Positions 17,219 through 25,825 of a DNA stretch of 43,214 bases are shown here, piece by piece. Below the pieces are notes generated by a model. That model was not told the DNA's origin. It saw nothing but the letters and a program-made list of their open reading frames with translations, and made no database searches. The DNA lies in NCBI GenBank assembly GCA_903906425.1, contig CAIVKH010000317.1, positions 1 through 43,214 of the forward strand, written 5' to 3'. How positions within the stretch are numbered: the first letter of the stretch is position 1; the number at the start of each line of letters is the position of its first letter. The DNA comes from an uncultured bacterium (GTDB lineage Bacteria > Verrucomicrobiota > Kiritimatiellia > CAIVKH01). Both the position numbers and the translations under genes were made by a program.

Positions 17219-18160
17219 ATGATTGAAGTTTCACATTTGAGCAAGCGCTATCCCGGACGAACCGCGGTGGACGATGTTTCGTTCAGCGTGAAGTCCGGCG
17301 AGATCGTTGGTTTTCTCGGGCCGAACGGCGCGGGCAAGTCCACGACGATGCGCATCCTCGCGGGCTTCATCCCGCCGACATCGGGCAGCGTGCGCGTGGC
17401 GGGCTACGACGTGGTGCGGCAGTCGTACGACGTGCGCCGGTGCATCGGCTATCTGCCGGAGAACTGCCCGCTCTATCCCGAAATGCGGATTGACGAGTAT
17501 CTGGAATTCCGCGCCGGCCTGAAGCGCGTTCCGTCCCGCCACGTCCGCACGCGCGTCGAGGAGGTCAAGTCGCTGTGCGGCCTCGCCGACATGGGCCGCC
17601 ACATCATCGGCCAGCTTTCAAAGGGCTATCGCCAGCGCGTGGGACTTGCCGACAGCCTCGTCCACGATCCCGAATTGCTGATCCTCGACGAGCCGACGAT
17701 CGGGCTCGATCCGCATCAGATCCGCCACGTCCGCTCGCTCATCGTGGAACTTTCCAAAACGCACACGATCCTGCTTTCGACGCACATTCTTTCCGAGGTT
17801 GAGATGTCGTGCCATCGCGTGCTCATCATTCATCACGGCAAGATCGTCGCGGCGGAAGCGCCCGGCCCGCTGCGCCGGCGGCTGGCGGGCGGCGAGATGA
17901 TCATTGCGGAAATTCGCGGCCCGGAAAGCGCCGTGCTCGCGGCGCTGCGCGAGATTGACGGCGTGACAGAGGTCGCGGCGGAAGATCGCGGCGGCTGGCT
18001 GCGCTGCACCGTCGGCGCGCAGCGCGATGTGCGCGAAGAAATTTTTTCGCTCGCGCAGCGGGCGGGCTGGTCGCTGCGGCAACTGGGCCACGAGCAGAAA
18101 AGTCTCGAGGATGTTTTCGTCGCGCTGACCGCGGCGGGCGGGAAGGAGCGGACATCGTGA
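17219..18160 (+). CDS. ABC transporter ATP-binding protein (GldA-like)
   Basis: The 313-residue ATPase has Walker A GPNGAGKST, the signature region LSKGYRQRVGLADSL, Walker B LLILDEPTIGLDP and switch H in LLSTHILSEVE. The order and the roughly 100-residue C-terminal extension match ATPases of ABC-2 exporters and gliding-type GldA. It forms an operon with the permease (start overlapping this stop), the GldG-like protein and the DUF4340 protein. ATG 17219 begins the conserved 'MIEVSHLSKRYPGRTAVDDV'; an in-frame GTG at 17201 is an alternative. The exported substrate is unknown. Confidence 0.9.
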   Translation: MIEVSHLSKRYPGRTAVDDVSFSVKSGEIVGFLGPNGAGKSTTMRILAGFIPPTSGSVRVAGYDVVRQSYDVRRCIGYLPENCPLYPEMRIDEYLEFRAGLKRVPSRHVRTRVEEVKSLCGLADMGRHIIGQLSKGYRQRVGLADSLVHDPELLILDEPTIGLDPHQIRHVRSLIVELSKTHTILLSTHILSEVEMSCHRVLIIHHGKIVAAEAPGPLRRRLAGGEMIIAEIRGPESAVLAALREIDGVTEVAAEDRGGWLRCTVGAQRDVREEIFSLAQRAGWSLRQLGHEQKSLEDVFVALTAAGGKERTS

Positions 18161-18903
18161 GATCGTTCTCGCTCATCTGGTGCCGCGAACTGATGGCCTA
18201 TTTTCTGTCGCCGCTGGCCTACGTCATCATGATTTTTTTCCTCGCGGTCATGGGCTACAGCTTCTGGTTTCTCGCGGAGCTGCTGGCCGGCGGCAACGCG
18301 GGCGTCAGCGTGATGAACGAACTGTTCGGCTCGTTTTTTTTCTGGATGCCGATGCTCGTCGTGACGCCGGTGCTGACGATGCGGCTGCTGGCCGAGGAAA
18401 AACGCAGCGGCACCATCGAGACGCTGCTAACCGCGCCGGTGAGCGACGCGGCCGTCGTGCTGGGCAAATACGCGGGCGCGCTTTCGTTCTTCGCGGTGAT
18501 GTGGCTGCCGACGGCCGCCTACGCCTTCATCCTGCGCCGCCTCAGCGCCGAGTCCGCGCCCATTGATGCCGGGCCGCTGCTGGCCGGCTATCTGGGCACG
18601 CTGCTGGTCGCCGCATTTTATCTGTCGTGGGGCGTCCTGTGTTCCGCGCTCACCGGCAACCAGGTCATCGCCGCGATGGCAACGTTCGCGATGCTCGCGA
18701 TGGTTTTCTTCGCGGGCCTGCTTGGCGATTCCACGCACAACGAATTGCTGCGGCAGGCCTGCAACTACATTTCGTCCGTCAAGCACATGCGCGACTTCGC
18801 GCGCGGCGCGATTGATTCGCGGCCCATCGTCTTTCACCTCAGCGGCGCGGCGTTTTTGCTTTTCGCCGCGATCCGTCTCCTTGATTCCAGGCATTGGAAA
18901 TGA
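18157..18903 (+). CDS. ABC-2 type permease (GldF-like)
   Basis: The 248-residue product has six hydrophobic segments. The start is 'RSFSLIWCRELMAYFLSPLAYVIMIFFL' and the middle has 'RLLAEEKRSGTIETLLTAPVSDAAVVLGKY', typical of ABC-2 permeases of the GldF/NosY kind. GTG 18157 overlaps the ATPase stop. The last five codons (SRHWK) and the stop are written by the palindromic repeat copy at 18885-18899, so the original C-terminus may have been replaced. Confidence 0.88.
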   Translation: MRSFSLIWCRELMAYFLSPLAYVIMIFFLAVMGYSFWFLAELLAGGNAGVSVMNELFGSFFFWMPMLVVTPVLTMRLLAEEKRSGTIETLLTAPVSDAAVVLGKYAGALSFFAVMWLPTAAYAFILRRLSAESAPIDAGPLLAGYLGTLLVAAFYLSWGVLCSALTGNQVIAAMATFAMLAMVFFAGLLGDSTHNELLRQACNYISSVKHMRDFARGAIDSRPIVFHLSGAAFLLFAAIRLLDSRHWK

Positions 18904-18931
18904 AAGCCACGGACACTTCCAATGATTGGAA
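18885..18931. repeat. Palindromic repeat cluster 9 (two copies, within coding sequence)
   Basis: TTCCAGGCATTGGAA starts at 18885 and TTCCAATGATTGGAA at 18917, 32 bp apart, spacer ATGAAAGCCACGGACAC. The first copy encodes the end of the permease. The spacer begins with the start codon of the next gene, and the second copy encodes residues 6-10 of that protein (TSNDW region). This is the only cluster that lies inside predicted coding sequence. Confidence 0.92.
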
Positions 18932-20408
18932 AAATGAGGACGCCGAGCCCGTCGCGGCAGAGGCATCGTCCTCGTCCGCGTCCGCGGCGCGGCGCCTGCT
19001 TTTCGGCGCGAATACCGTGCTGGCGATCCTGCTGGCCGCGGCGCTGTTCGCGATGGTGAACTATCTTTCCGCGCGCCACTACAGCCGCACCGACGTGAGC
19101 CGCGCGCGGCTCTACGAGCTTTCCGCCAAGTCGCGTCAACTGCTCGCGGGCGCCAGCAACCGCATTGACGCGGTTCTGTTCTTCCGCCCGGAACACGCGC
19201 TCTACGATTACGCGGATTCGCTGCTGCGCGAATACGAACTCGCCTGCCCGATGCTGCACATCGAGCACGTGGACCCGGACCGCGAGCAGGCGCGCGCCTC
19301 GGAACTCGTCAGGAAGTTCGGCCTGCGGCGGCCCGGCGTCATCATCTTTTCCTGCGGCGGCATTGACGACATCGTCAACGATGCGGACCTGGTCGAACTC
19401 GACATCACCGGCGCGGAATCCGGCGTGCCGCCGCGGCGCACTGGGTTCCTTGGCGAGCAGGCCTTCTCGACGGCGATCCTCCACGTCACGCAGCCACGCG
19501 TGCCCGTCGTCTATTTCCTCCTCGGCCACGGCGAACGCGACCCGCGCGACCACGACAAATTCAACGGCTTCTCCGGCATCGCCCGCGCGGTGGCCGGCGA
19601 TCACATCGAAACGCGCACGCTGATGTTGACCCAGTCGAACGCGGTGCCTGCTGATGCCGACGCGGTCGTCATCGCGGGGCCGGACCACAAGTTCGCCGCC
19701 GCCGAAGTCAACGCGCTGCGGCGGTATCTTGCGCGCAGCGGCCGGATGCTGCTGACACTCGACGCCTCCGGCGACGGCGGGCTTTCCGGGCTGCTGGAGG
19801 AATGGGGCGTCCGCATCGGCAAGGGCCTCGTGGCGGACACCGGCGGCAACCGCTCCGGCACCGATCTTTTCATCAACAACTTCGCCGCGCATCCGGTCAC
19901 CGCCCCGCTGACGAACATCACCGTCGTCCTTCATCTGCCCCGGCCGCTCGAAGCGATCGCAGCATCCGGCGCGGACAAGCCGAAAGTCACGCCGCTCCTT
20001 TTCTCGCCCGCGACGAGCTGGGCCGAAACCGATCTTGAAAACAAGAACATGAAATTCGACGCCGGCCAGGACCGCCGCGGCCCGCTGCCGGTCGCGCTCG
20101 CGGTCGAAAAAGGCCCGGTCGCGGGCGTTGATATTGACATCCGCCCGACGCGGCTCGTCGTCATCGGCGACACCACCTTCGCGGTCAACAACTCGCTTGT
20201 CGGCGGAAATCCCGACCTGTTTCTCAACGCCATCAACTGGCTGCTGGACCGGCAGACGCTGCTGTCCATCGCGGCCAAGCCGGTCCAGGACGTGCGGCTG
20301 GTGATGGATCGCCGGCAGCTCTCGCTGCTGTTCGCCGCCGTCGTCGTCGCGATGCCGGCGCTGGTCGCGCTTGCCGGCGCGCTCATGTGGCTGCGGAGGA
20401 GAACGTGA
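18900..20408 (+). CDS. GldG-like ABC auxiliary protein
   Basis: The 502-residue product has a variable cytoplasmic N-terminus, one membrane helix (about 38-60, TVLAILLAAALFAMVNYLSARHY), then a large extracytoplasmic region with the GldG/ABC_transp_aux pattern. That pattern includes 'RTDVSRARLYELSAKSRQLLAG', 'VVYFLLGHGERDP', 'VPADADAVVIAGPDHKF', 'LRRYLARSGRMLLTLD' and 'LVVIGDTTFAVNN'. A C-terminal helix ends 'ALAGALMWLRRRT'. Such proteins accompany GldA/GldF-like exporters. Start ATG 18900 overlaps the permease stop (ATGA), and the only Shine-Dalgarno-like GGAA is supplied by the palindromic repeat itself. Confidence 0.85.
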   Translation: MKATDTSNDWKNEDAEPVAAEASSSSASAARRLLFGANTVLAILLAAALFAMVNYLSARHYSRTDVSRARLYELSAKSRQLLAGASNRIDAVLFFRPEHALYDYADSLLREYELACPMLHIEHVDPDREQARASELVRKFGLRRPGVIIFSCGGIDDIVNDADLVELDITGAESGVPPRRTGFLGEQAFSTAILHVTQPRVPVVYFLLGHGERDPRDHDKFNGFSGIARAVAGDHIETRTLMLTQSNAVPADADAVVIAGPDHKFAAAEVNALRRYLARSGRMLLTLDASGDGGLSGLLEEWGVRIGKGLVADTGGNRSGTDLFINNFAAHPVTAPLTNITVVLHLPRPLEAIAASGADKPKVTPLLFSPATSWAETDLENKNMKFDAGQDRRGPLPVALAVEKGPVAGVDIDIRPTRLVVIGDTTFAVNNSLVGGNPDLFLNAINWLLDRQTLLSIAAKPVQDVRLVMDRRQLSLLFAAVVVAMPALVALAGALMWLRRRT

Positions 20409-20409
20409 C

Positions 20410-22176
20410 GTGAGCGGGCGCTCCACCTTCATTCTGCTGGTCCTCGTCCTGCTCACCGGCGGCTTCATCTGGTTTTTCGAACGCGGCGGCGAAACCACCG
20501 ACGACCAGATGGCCCGCGCTCGCTTCGCCCTGCGCATCCAGCCCGACCAGATCACGCGGCTGCGGCTCGACTCGTCCAAAATCAGGATGCAATTTTCGAA
20601 GCAGGGCGACGGCTGGCACATCACCGCGCCGATCCAGACGATGGCCGACGAATCGCACATTGACGAACTGCTCACCCGCCTCGCGATTCTGCCGAGCTGC
20701 CAGATCATCACCGGAACGCAGCTGCGCCGCCGGCACCAGGGCCCCGCCGACTACGGCCTCGACCCGCCGCGCTGGAAAATCGCGCTCGGCGACCGCGACA
20801 GCGAATTGGTGCTGCTGGTCGGAAACGACGCGCCGACCGGCGACGCCCTCTACCTTCAGGTCAGCGGCACGCACAACATCATCGTCTCGCCGACGAATAT
20901 TATTTCGTCGCTGCCGGCGGGCGTGGCGGACTTCCGCGACCGCCGCCTGATGACCGGCCTGCCCGATGACGTCGCGCGGCTGGATCTGCGCAGCCGGTTC
21001 GGCTTCGTGCAGGCCGCCTGCGACGCCAATGGCGTCTGGCATCTTTCGAAGCCGGTCGCCGCGCGCGCAAATTTCGCGGCCGTGGACGCCGCGCTGCGCG
21101 AACTTTTCGCCGCGCAGATCGTGGACTTCGAGGCGTCGTCGAAGGTCGGCTCATCGCTGTACGGCTTCGACGAACCGGCGCTGCAATGTTCCGTGCTGTC
21201 GCGCGACGGCACGGTCGAGCAGACGCTCCTGCTCGGCAAGCCCGTCGAGGGCCGCACGAATCTTGTCTATGCCACCAAGCAGGGCGACGAGGAGGTGTAC
21301 ACCGTTGACCGGAATCTGGCTGCCCGCCTCACGCTCCCGGCGGACGAACTGCGCGACCGCCGCCTCATGCCGCTGCCGCCGGACGCCATCACATCCATCC
21401 GCGTTGACTCCGACGACCACCCGCTGGTGCTCGAACGCACAAACGGCGCGTGGCTGATCACATCGCCGCGGATCGCGCCGGCGGACGGCGAAAAAATCCA
21501 GCTCGCGCTGGCCGAGTGGAGCGGCGCGCGCATCAAGGCCTTCGCCGACCAGCCGGGCACGAACCTCGCCGCGCTCGGCCTGGCGCCGCCGCTGGCGCGG
21601 ATTTCGTTCACCGCCGTCGCAGGCGGCGGCAGCCCGGCCGCGGCGAAAATAATTTATGAAGTCAGCAGCGCACTGGCCACCGGCGCGACGCGCATCGTGC
21701 GGATCGCCGGCGAAGAATCGCTGCTCACGATTGACGCATCGGCGCTCGCCGCGCTGCCCGCGCAGCCGCTGTATTTCCGCGACCCTGTGGTGCTGTCCGT
21801 GGACACCGGCACGGTCAACCGCCTCGCGTTCGAGAGCGCCACCGCGACGAACATCGTGCAGCTCGACACATCGAACGCGCCGCCGGCCGCCGCGGCCGCG
21901 GCGCTGAAACTCCTGCGCTCGCTTCGCGCCCGCGCGCTCATCACCGAGGACACGCGCGATCTTTCCGCCTACGGCCTCCAGCCGCCCGAAGCCACGCTGA
22001 CCATCGGCCTGAAAACCGCCGGTTCGCCCAGCCGCATCATCACCCTCGGCAAACGCGCCCCCGGCGGCGGCCGGTTCGCCGCCATCCAGGGCCAGGACCT
22101 CATCTTCACCCTCGACGAAAAAGACGCCGGTGCCCTCGCAGAAATTCCGCCCGCCGCCGGCGCCGGGAAGAACTGA
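20410..22176 (+). CDS. DUF4340-domain protein of the ABC cassette
   Basis: The 588-residue protein has an N-terminal membrane anchor (STFILLVLVLLTGGFIWFFERGG) and several repeats of the DUF4340 beta-rich module: 'ITRLRLDSSKIRMQFSKQGDGWHITAP', 'LEDR'-type turns such as 'FRDRRLMTGLPDDVARLDL', and 'LRDRRLMPLPPDAITSIRVDSDDHPLVLERTNGAWLI'. Members typically follow GldG-like proteins, as here, and are probably extracytoplasmic partners of the exporter. GTG 20410 is preferred because CGGAGGAGAA lies just upstream. It lies 1 nt after the preceding stop. Confidence 0.85.
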   Translation: MSGRSTFILLVLVLLTGGFIWFFERGGETTDDQMARARFALRIQPDQITRLRLDSSKIRMQFSKQGDGWHITAPIQTMADESHIDELLTRLAILPSCQIITGTQLRRRHQGPADYGLDPPRWKIALGDRDSELVLLVGNDAPTGDALYLQVSGTHNIIVSPTNIISSLPAGVADFRDRRLMTGLPDDVARLDLRSRFGFVQAACDANGVWHLSKPVAARANFAAVDAALRELFAAQIVDFEASSKVGSSLYGFDEPALQCSVLSRDGTVEQTLLLGKPVEGRTNLVYATKQGDEEVYTVDRNLAARLTLPADELRDRRLMPLPPDAITSIRVDSDDHPLVLERTNGAWLITSPRIAPADGEKIQLALAEWSGARIKAFADQPGTNLAALGLAPPLARISFTAVAGGGSPAAAKIIYEVSSALATGATRIVRIAGEESLLTIDASALAALPAQPLYFRDPVVLSVDTGTVNRLAFESATATNIVQLDTSNAPPAAAAAALKLLRSLRARALITEDTRDLSAYGLQPPEATLTIGLKTAGSPSRIITLGKRAPGGGRFAAIQGQDLIFTLDEKDAGALAEIPPAAGAGKN

Positions 22177-22193
22177 AAATCCGAAACCTGAGT

Positions 22194-22335
22194 TTCCAAT
22201 CATTGGAACTTTTCCGGCCGCCATTTCCAATCATTGGGAGTTTTTTCGGACGCACTTTCCAATCATTGGAAATTTCCGTGAACGCATTTTCCAATGATTG
22301 GAATTTTTCGCGGGCGTGATTTCCAGTGATTGGAA
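22194..22335. repeat. Palindromic repeat cluster 10 (five copies)
   Basis: Copies start at 22194, 22225 (ends GGGA), 22257, 22289 and 22321 (TTCCAGTGATTGGAA). Steps are 31, 32, 32 and 32 bp. This is the largest cluster in the window and fills most of the 229-nt gap between the DUF4340 gene and the AsmA-like gene. Confidence 0.95.
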
Positions 22336-22405
22336 ACTTGCGGCGGGCGGGCGGGCGCAGCATCGAAACTCGACTCGCGGCGAGCGGCGCGGCTAAGTTT
22401 GCGGC

Positions 22406-25228
22406 ATGGCGGAAACGGATAAATCGGCGGCCCGCAGTTCGCGGGCCTTGCTGCGATGGGCCTCCGAGCGGTTCCACGCGGCGCGCTCATTTCATCATGC
22501 GTGCCGGATCGTCGGGGCGCTGGTGCTGCTGGGTGCGGGGGCCGTCGCCTATTCGTGGATCATCGGCGTACCGTCGCCGGTGGTGCGAAAAATCGTCCGC
22601 CAGCTGGAAGGAAACCGCTGCCGGATTTCCATCGGCAAAATCTGGTTCGACCCGATCGAAGGACTCAAGGCGCGAAACCTGACGGTGACGCCGCGGGACC
22701 AGGACGTGGCCGGGCCGCTGTCGGCGGCGGAGGTCGTGCTCGAAATCAAGTGGCTCAACGCGCTGGCCGGCGGGCCGTGGCTCGAGGCGCTGACGCTGCG
22801 CGGCGCCAGCGCGACGCTGCGCCTGCCGCGGGAATTCGGTACGACGGGCCGGCCCCGCGATTTCGTCGTGTCGAACGTGACGGCGCGGCTTTCGAGTTCG
22901 TGGAACGTGTTCCGCCTCGAAAAATTCAGCGCGCAGTGGCCCGGCGGCGTGATTGACGGCCAGGGCGTTTTCGTTTCGGACGAGCAGCGACCCAAGGCGA
23001 AACGTTCCGTTTCGCTTCTCGATGGCTGGGCCGAGGCGCAGTCGACGGTGAAGCAGTCGCCGTCGTGGGCGAGCGAACTTTACCAGCATCTCGCGAGCAT
23101 CGAGACGCGCGAGCCGGTCAGGCTCCATTTCGATTTTCATCAGTGCGACCGCGCGCCGGAACTGGACGATTGGCGCCTGCGCGTCGAGGGCGGCAGCGCC
23201 ATCTGCCGCGGCTTGCATGTGGATGGATGGGGCATCGAGACGAGCTACGCGCGCGACGTGCTGAAGCTGCCGCGCATTGAACTGCGCGCCGAGGGCCGAA
23301 GCTGCCGGCTCGACGGCACGTTCAATCTGGCCAGCCACCTCATCGAGCTGCACGCGATCAACGAGCTGCCTCCGTCCTACTGGCGCGATCTTTTGCCGCC
23401 GTCGTGGATGGTGGACCTGGCGCGATCCCCGGTGCAATTCCAGGGCGCGCTGCGGACGGAAATCTGGCTGCCGCTGTCCTCGCCCGATGATTTCGGCCGG
23501 CGCTGGCACGGAACGATGAGCTGGAACGACGCGCAATATCGCGGCATTTCGTTTCGCAACGGGCGCGCAACGCTCTCTCGCGACGGGCCGGTCTTCGCGG
23601 TGACGAACGCCTCGGCCCTTGCGGCGCGCGATCGCATGAGCGGAAAATTCGCCGGCAGCGTCAGCATTGATCTTCCATCGGGCGCGGTGTCGGGACAACT
23701 GGGCGCGCGTCTCGATCCGCATATTTTTTCGCCGTGGCTGCCGGGCGCGGCACAGAAGGCCATTGACCGGTTTCAGTTTTCGCGCGAGCCGCCGTCATTT
23801 GCCGGCCGGTTCGTGATCGGCGGCGAATCGAACAATCTGCTGATGATCTCCGGGGATCTGCGCGGCACGAATTTCGTCCTGAGCGGCGTCAGCCTGGCCT
23901 CGCTGGAGGCGACGCTCAACTACAGCAACGATTTTGTCACGGTTGCGCCGTTTTCGTTCGCCTGCGCGACCGGCGCGGTGAGCGGACGCATCAGCGTTTC
24001 GCCGTCGGGCGACACCTCGGGGGAACTGAACGCGCGAATTGATCCGCACGTTCTGGCGCCGTGGATTCCGAACGGACCGCAACAGTTCATTGACCGGTTT
24101 CAATTCCCGGGCGAGCCGCCGTCGTTTGCCGGAACCTTTTTTGCGGGCGGCGAGTCGAATGACCTCTTCTTCATTTCGGGCCTGCTGAGCGGCTCCAATC
24201 TCGTCTATCACGGCGTGGACATTGCCTCGATGCAGACAGGCATCGTCTACAGCAATGACTTTCTCACGCTGGCACCCTTTGCCTTCACGCGCACGAACGG
24301 CGCGGTGAATGGCCGCCTCGACCTCGATCTGTCGCGCGAAGTCTATGGCTTCGACTTGCGAAGCACGATTGATCCGCCGAGCATCGGGCAGATCGTCAGC
24401 CCGGTTCTCCTTCGCGCGCTGGCCATCGGAAATTATGGGGGCCCCGCCACGGTCCACGCCGCCGGTTCGTATGACAACAACCATCCGGCCCGCACCGACG
24501 TCCAGGTCGAGGCGGACGCCGAACGGGTCGGCCTGAAATGGTTCACGGCGGACCACACGACGTTCACCGTCCGCAACCGCGGCTTGCACTACGAGGCGAC
24601 CAACATCACCGGGCAGGCCTACGGCGGCGACGTCGGCGCGCGGTTCTTCTTCTATTCATCGCCGCAGCCCGGCGAGGGCGATCGCTACGAACTGGACATG
24701 GAGACCAGCAGCAACGATCTGCGGCGGGTTGCCCTCGCGATGCATCCGAACTTGAAGGATCCGCCGGGCGGCACGATGAAATTGAAACTCCAGATTGCGG
24801 GGCTCGTTGATGACCCGGACCTGCGCTCGGTCAAGGGCGAAGGCAGCGTCCGGATCACTGAAGGCCAGCTGCACAAGATCAGAATTTTCGGACTGCTCTC
24901 GACGCTGCTGGCGAAACTCACGCCGGATCTCGGCTATGCCTCGTTGACCAGCCTGAAAATGTCGTTCGACATTCGCGACGGAAAACTCACGACGAGCGAT
25001 CTGCAATTGGGCGGGCAGTGGCTCAACGTCAAGGGCAAGGGCACCTACAGCCTCGCCGACAGCAAGCTGGATTTTCTCGCCGAGGTCCAGCTGTTCAAGA
25101 AGGGCACGCTGGTCGGTGACGCGGTGCGCCTGATCACCTCGCCGGTGACGAAACTTTTCCAGATCCAGCTCACCGGCACGCTGGAAAATCCAGAATGGAA
25201 GACCGCGAACCTGCCGAAGATTTTCTAG
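22406..25228 (+). CDS. AsmA-like envelope protein with internal tandem duplication
   Basis: The 940-residue product has a cytoplasmic N-terminus, one membrane helix (about 37-57, IVGALVLLGAGAVAYSWIIG) and a long beta-rich periplasmic region. The C-terminal part matches the AsmA/YhdP style: 'GGTMKLKLQIAGLVDDPDLRSVKGEGSVRITEGQL', then 'LTTSDLQLGGQWLNVKGKGTYSLADSKLDFLAEVQL' and 'KLFQIQLTGTLENPEW'. AsmA-like proteins bridge the envelope and are implicated in lipid transport. Residues about 426-643 contain two 109-residue copies, both with 'IDRFQF..EPPSFAG', and a partial third. ATG 22406 was chosen as the first Met before the membrane helix; no clear Shine-Dalgarno. Confidence 0.8.
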   Translation: MAETDKSAARSSRALLRWASERFHAARSFHHACRIVGALVLLGAGAVAYSWIIGVPSPVVRKIVRQLEGNRCRISIGKIWFDPIEGLKARNLTVTPRDQDVAGPLSAAEVVLEIKWLNALAGGPWLEALTLRGASATLRLPREFGTTGRPRDFVVSNVTARLSSSWNVFRLEKFSAQWPGGVIDGQGVFVSDEQRPKAKRSVSLLDGWAEAQSTVKQSPSWASELYQHLASIETREPVRLHFDFHQCDRAPELDDWRLRVEGGSAICRGLHVDGWGIETSYARDVLKLPRIELRAEGRSCRLDGTFNLASHLIELHAINELPPSYWRDLLPPSWMVDLARSPVQFQGALRTEIWLPLSSPDDFGRRWHGTMSWNDAQYRGISFRNGRATLSRDGPVFAVTNASALAARDRMSGKFAGSVSIDLPSGAVSGQLGARLDPHIFSPWLPGAAQKAIDRFQFSREPPSFAGRFVIGGESNNLLMISGDLRGTNFVLSGVSLASLEATLNYSNDFVTVAPFSFACATGAVSGRISVSPSGDTSGELNARIDPHVLAPWIPNGPQQFIDRFQFPGEPPSFAGTFFAGGESNDLFFISGLLSGSNLVYHGVDIASMQTGIVYSNDFLTLAPFAFTRTNGAVNGRLDLDLSREVYGFDLRSTIDPPSIGQIVSPVLLRALAIGNYGGPATVHAAGSYDNNHPARTDVQVEADAERVGLKWFTADHTTFTVRNRGLHYEATNITGQAYGGDVGARFFFYSSPQPGEGDRYELDMETSSNDLRRVALAMHPNLKDPPGGTMKLKLQIAGLVDDPDLRSVKGEGSVRITEGQLHKIRIFGLLSTLLAKLTPDLGYASLTSLKMSFDIRDGKLTTSDLQLGGQWLNVKGKGTYSLADSKLDFLAEVQLFKKGTLVGDAVRLITSPVTKLFQIQLTGTLENPEWKTANLPKIF
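23681..24390 (+). repeat. Intragenic 327-bp tandem duplication in the AsmA-like gene
   Basis: Copy 1 runs 23681-24007, copy 2 24008-24334, and a partial third copy starts at 24335. The clearest DNA match is ATTGACCGGTTTCA at 23762 and again at 24089, followed by GAGCCGCCGTC. The period of 327 bp equals 109 codons, so the frame is kept. Confidence 0.85.
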
Positions 25229-25284
25229 CGGGCCGCCGCCCGCCCCGCAGCGGAATTCCGAAGAGATGGGCAGCCATCGCATGC

Positions 25285-25313
25285 TTGCCAGCGCAGTGTA
25301 ATCCAGCTAAATT
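25285..25313 (+). promoter_or_regulatory. Candidate promoter of DUF5684 gene
   Basis: TTGCCA (25285-25290, 5 of 6 to the -35 consensus) and TAAATT (25308-25313, 4 of 6 to -10) are separated by 17 nt. They lie 27 nt before the ATG at 25340 in a 111-nt intergenic stretch that becomes AT-rich. Confidence 0.4.
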
Positions 25314-25339
25314 TCGCGTCCAACTAAGGGAGAAATAAA

Positions 25340-25690
25340 ATGATCAAGATGTTGTTCTCATGTCTGCCGCTGGTCATCGCCGCAGTTGTCATCGCCGGAG
25401 TCTGGAAAGTATTCACTAAGGCCGGCAAGCCCGGGTGGGCGGCCATCGTCCCGATTTACAACGTGATCGTGGCGCTCGAAATCGCGGGCAAGCCGATCTG
25501 GTGGCTCGTCCTGCTCATCATTCCGGTAGTCAATCTCGTCATCGGAATCATGGTCTGCATCGCCATCGCCCAGAAATTCGGCAAGGGCGCCGGCTTCGGA
25601 GTCGGCCTCGCACTGCTGGGCCCGATCTTCTATCCGATCCTCGGCTTCGGCGACGCCAAGTTTCAGGGCGCCACGCCGCCCGCCGCCTGA
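25340..25690 (+). CDS. DUF5684-family small membrane protein
   Basis: The 116-residue protein has three hydrophobic segments and the DUF5684 hallmark 'VWKVFTKAGKPGWAAIVPIYNVIVALEIAGKPIWW' followed by 'AIAQKFGKGAGFGVGLALLGPIFYPILGFGDAKF'. The family is of unknown function and is common as a small integral membrane protein. The start is well marked by AAGGGAGAAATAAA before ATG 25340. It appears to be a single-gene unit: the AsmA-like gene ends 111 nt before, and a palindromic cluster follows. Confidence 0.87.
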   Translation: MIKMLFSCLPLVIAAVVIAGVWKVFTKAGKPGWAAIVPIYNVIVALEIAGKPIWWLVLLIIPVVNLVIGIMVCIAIAQKFGKGAGFGVGLALLGPIFYPILGFGDAKFQGATPPAA

Positions 25691-25714
25691 ACCGTCGCGC
25701 GCTTTATCCGCAAC

Positions 25715-25761
25715 TTCCAATGATTGGAAAATTGCCTCGCGTAAGTTTCCAATCATTGGAA
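25715..25761. repeat. Palindromic repeat cluster 11 (two copies)
   Basis: TTCCAATGATTGGAA starts at 25715 and TTCCAATCATTGGAA at 25747, 32 bp apart, spacer AATTGCCTCGCGTAAGT. It lies between the DUF5684 gene and the nucleotide-sugar dehydrogenase gene. Confidence 0.95.
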
Positions 25762-25825
25762 ATTTTCTGTCGCGGCGGCCGGGGCATTGGCTTATAAACC
25801 ACGCCCTGTTTTTCAAGAAGGAATC

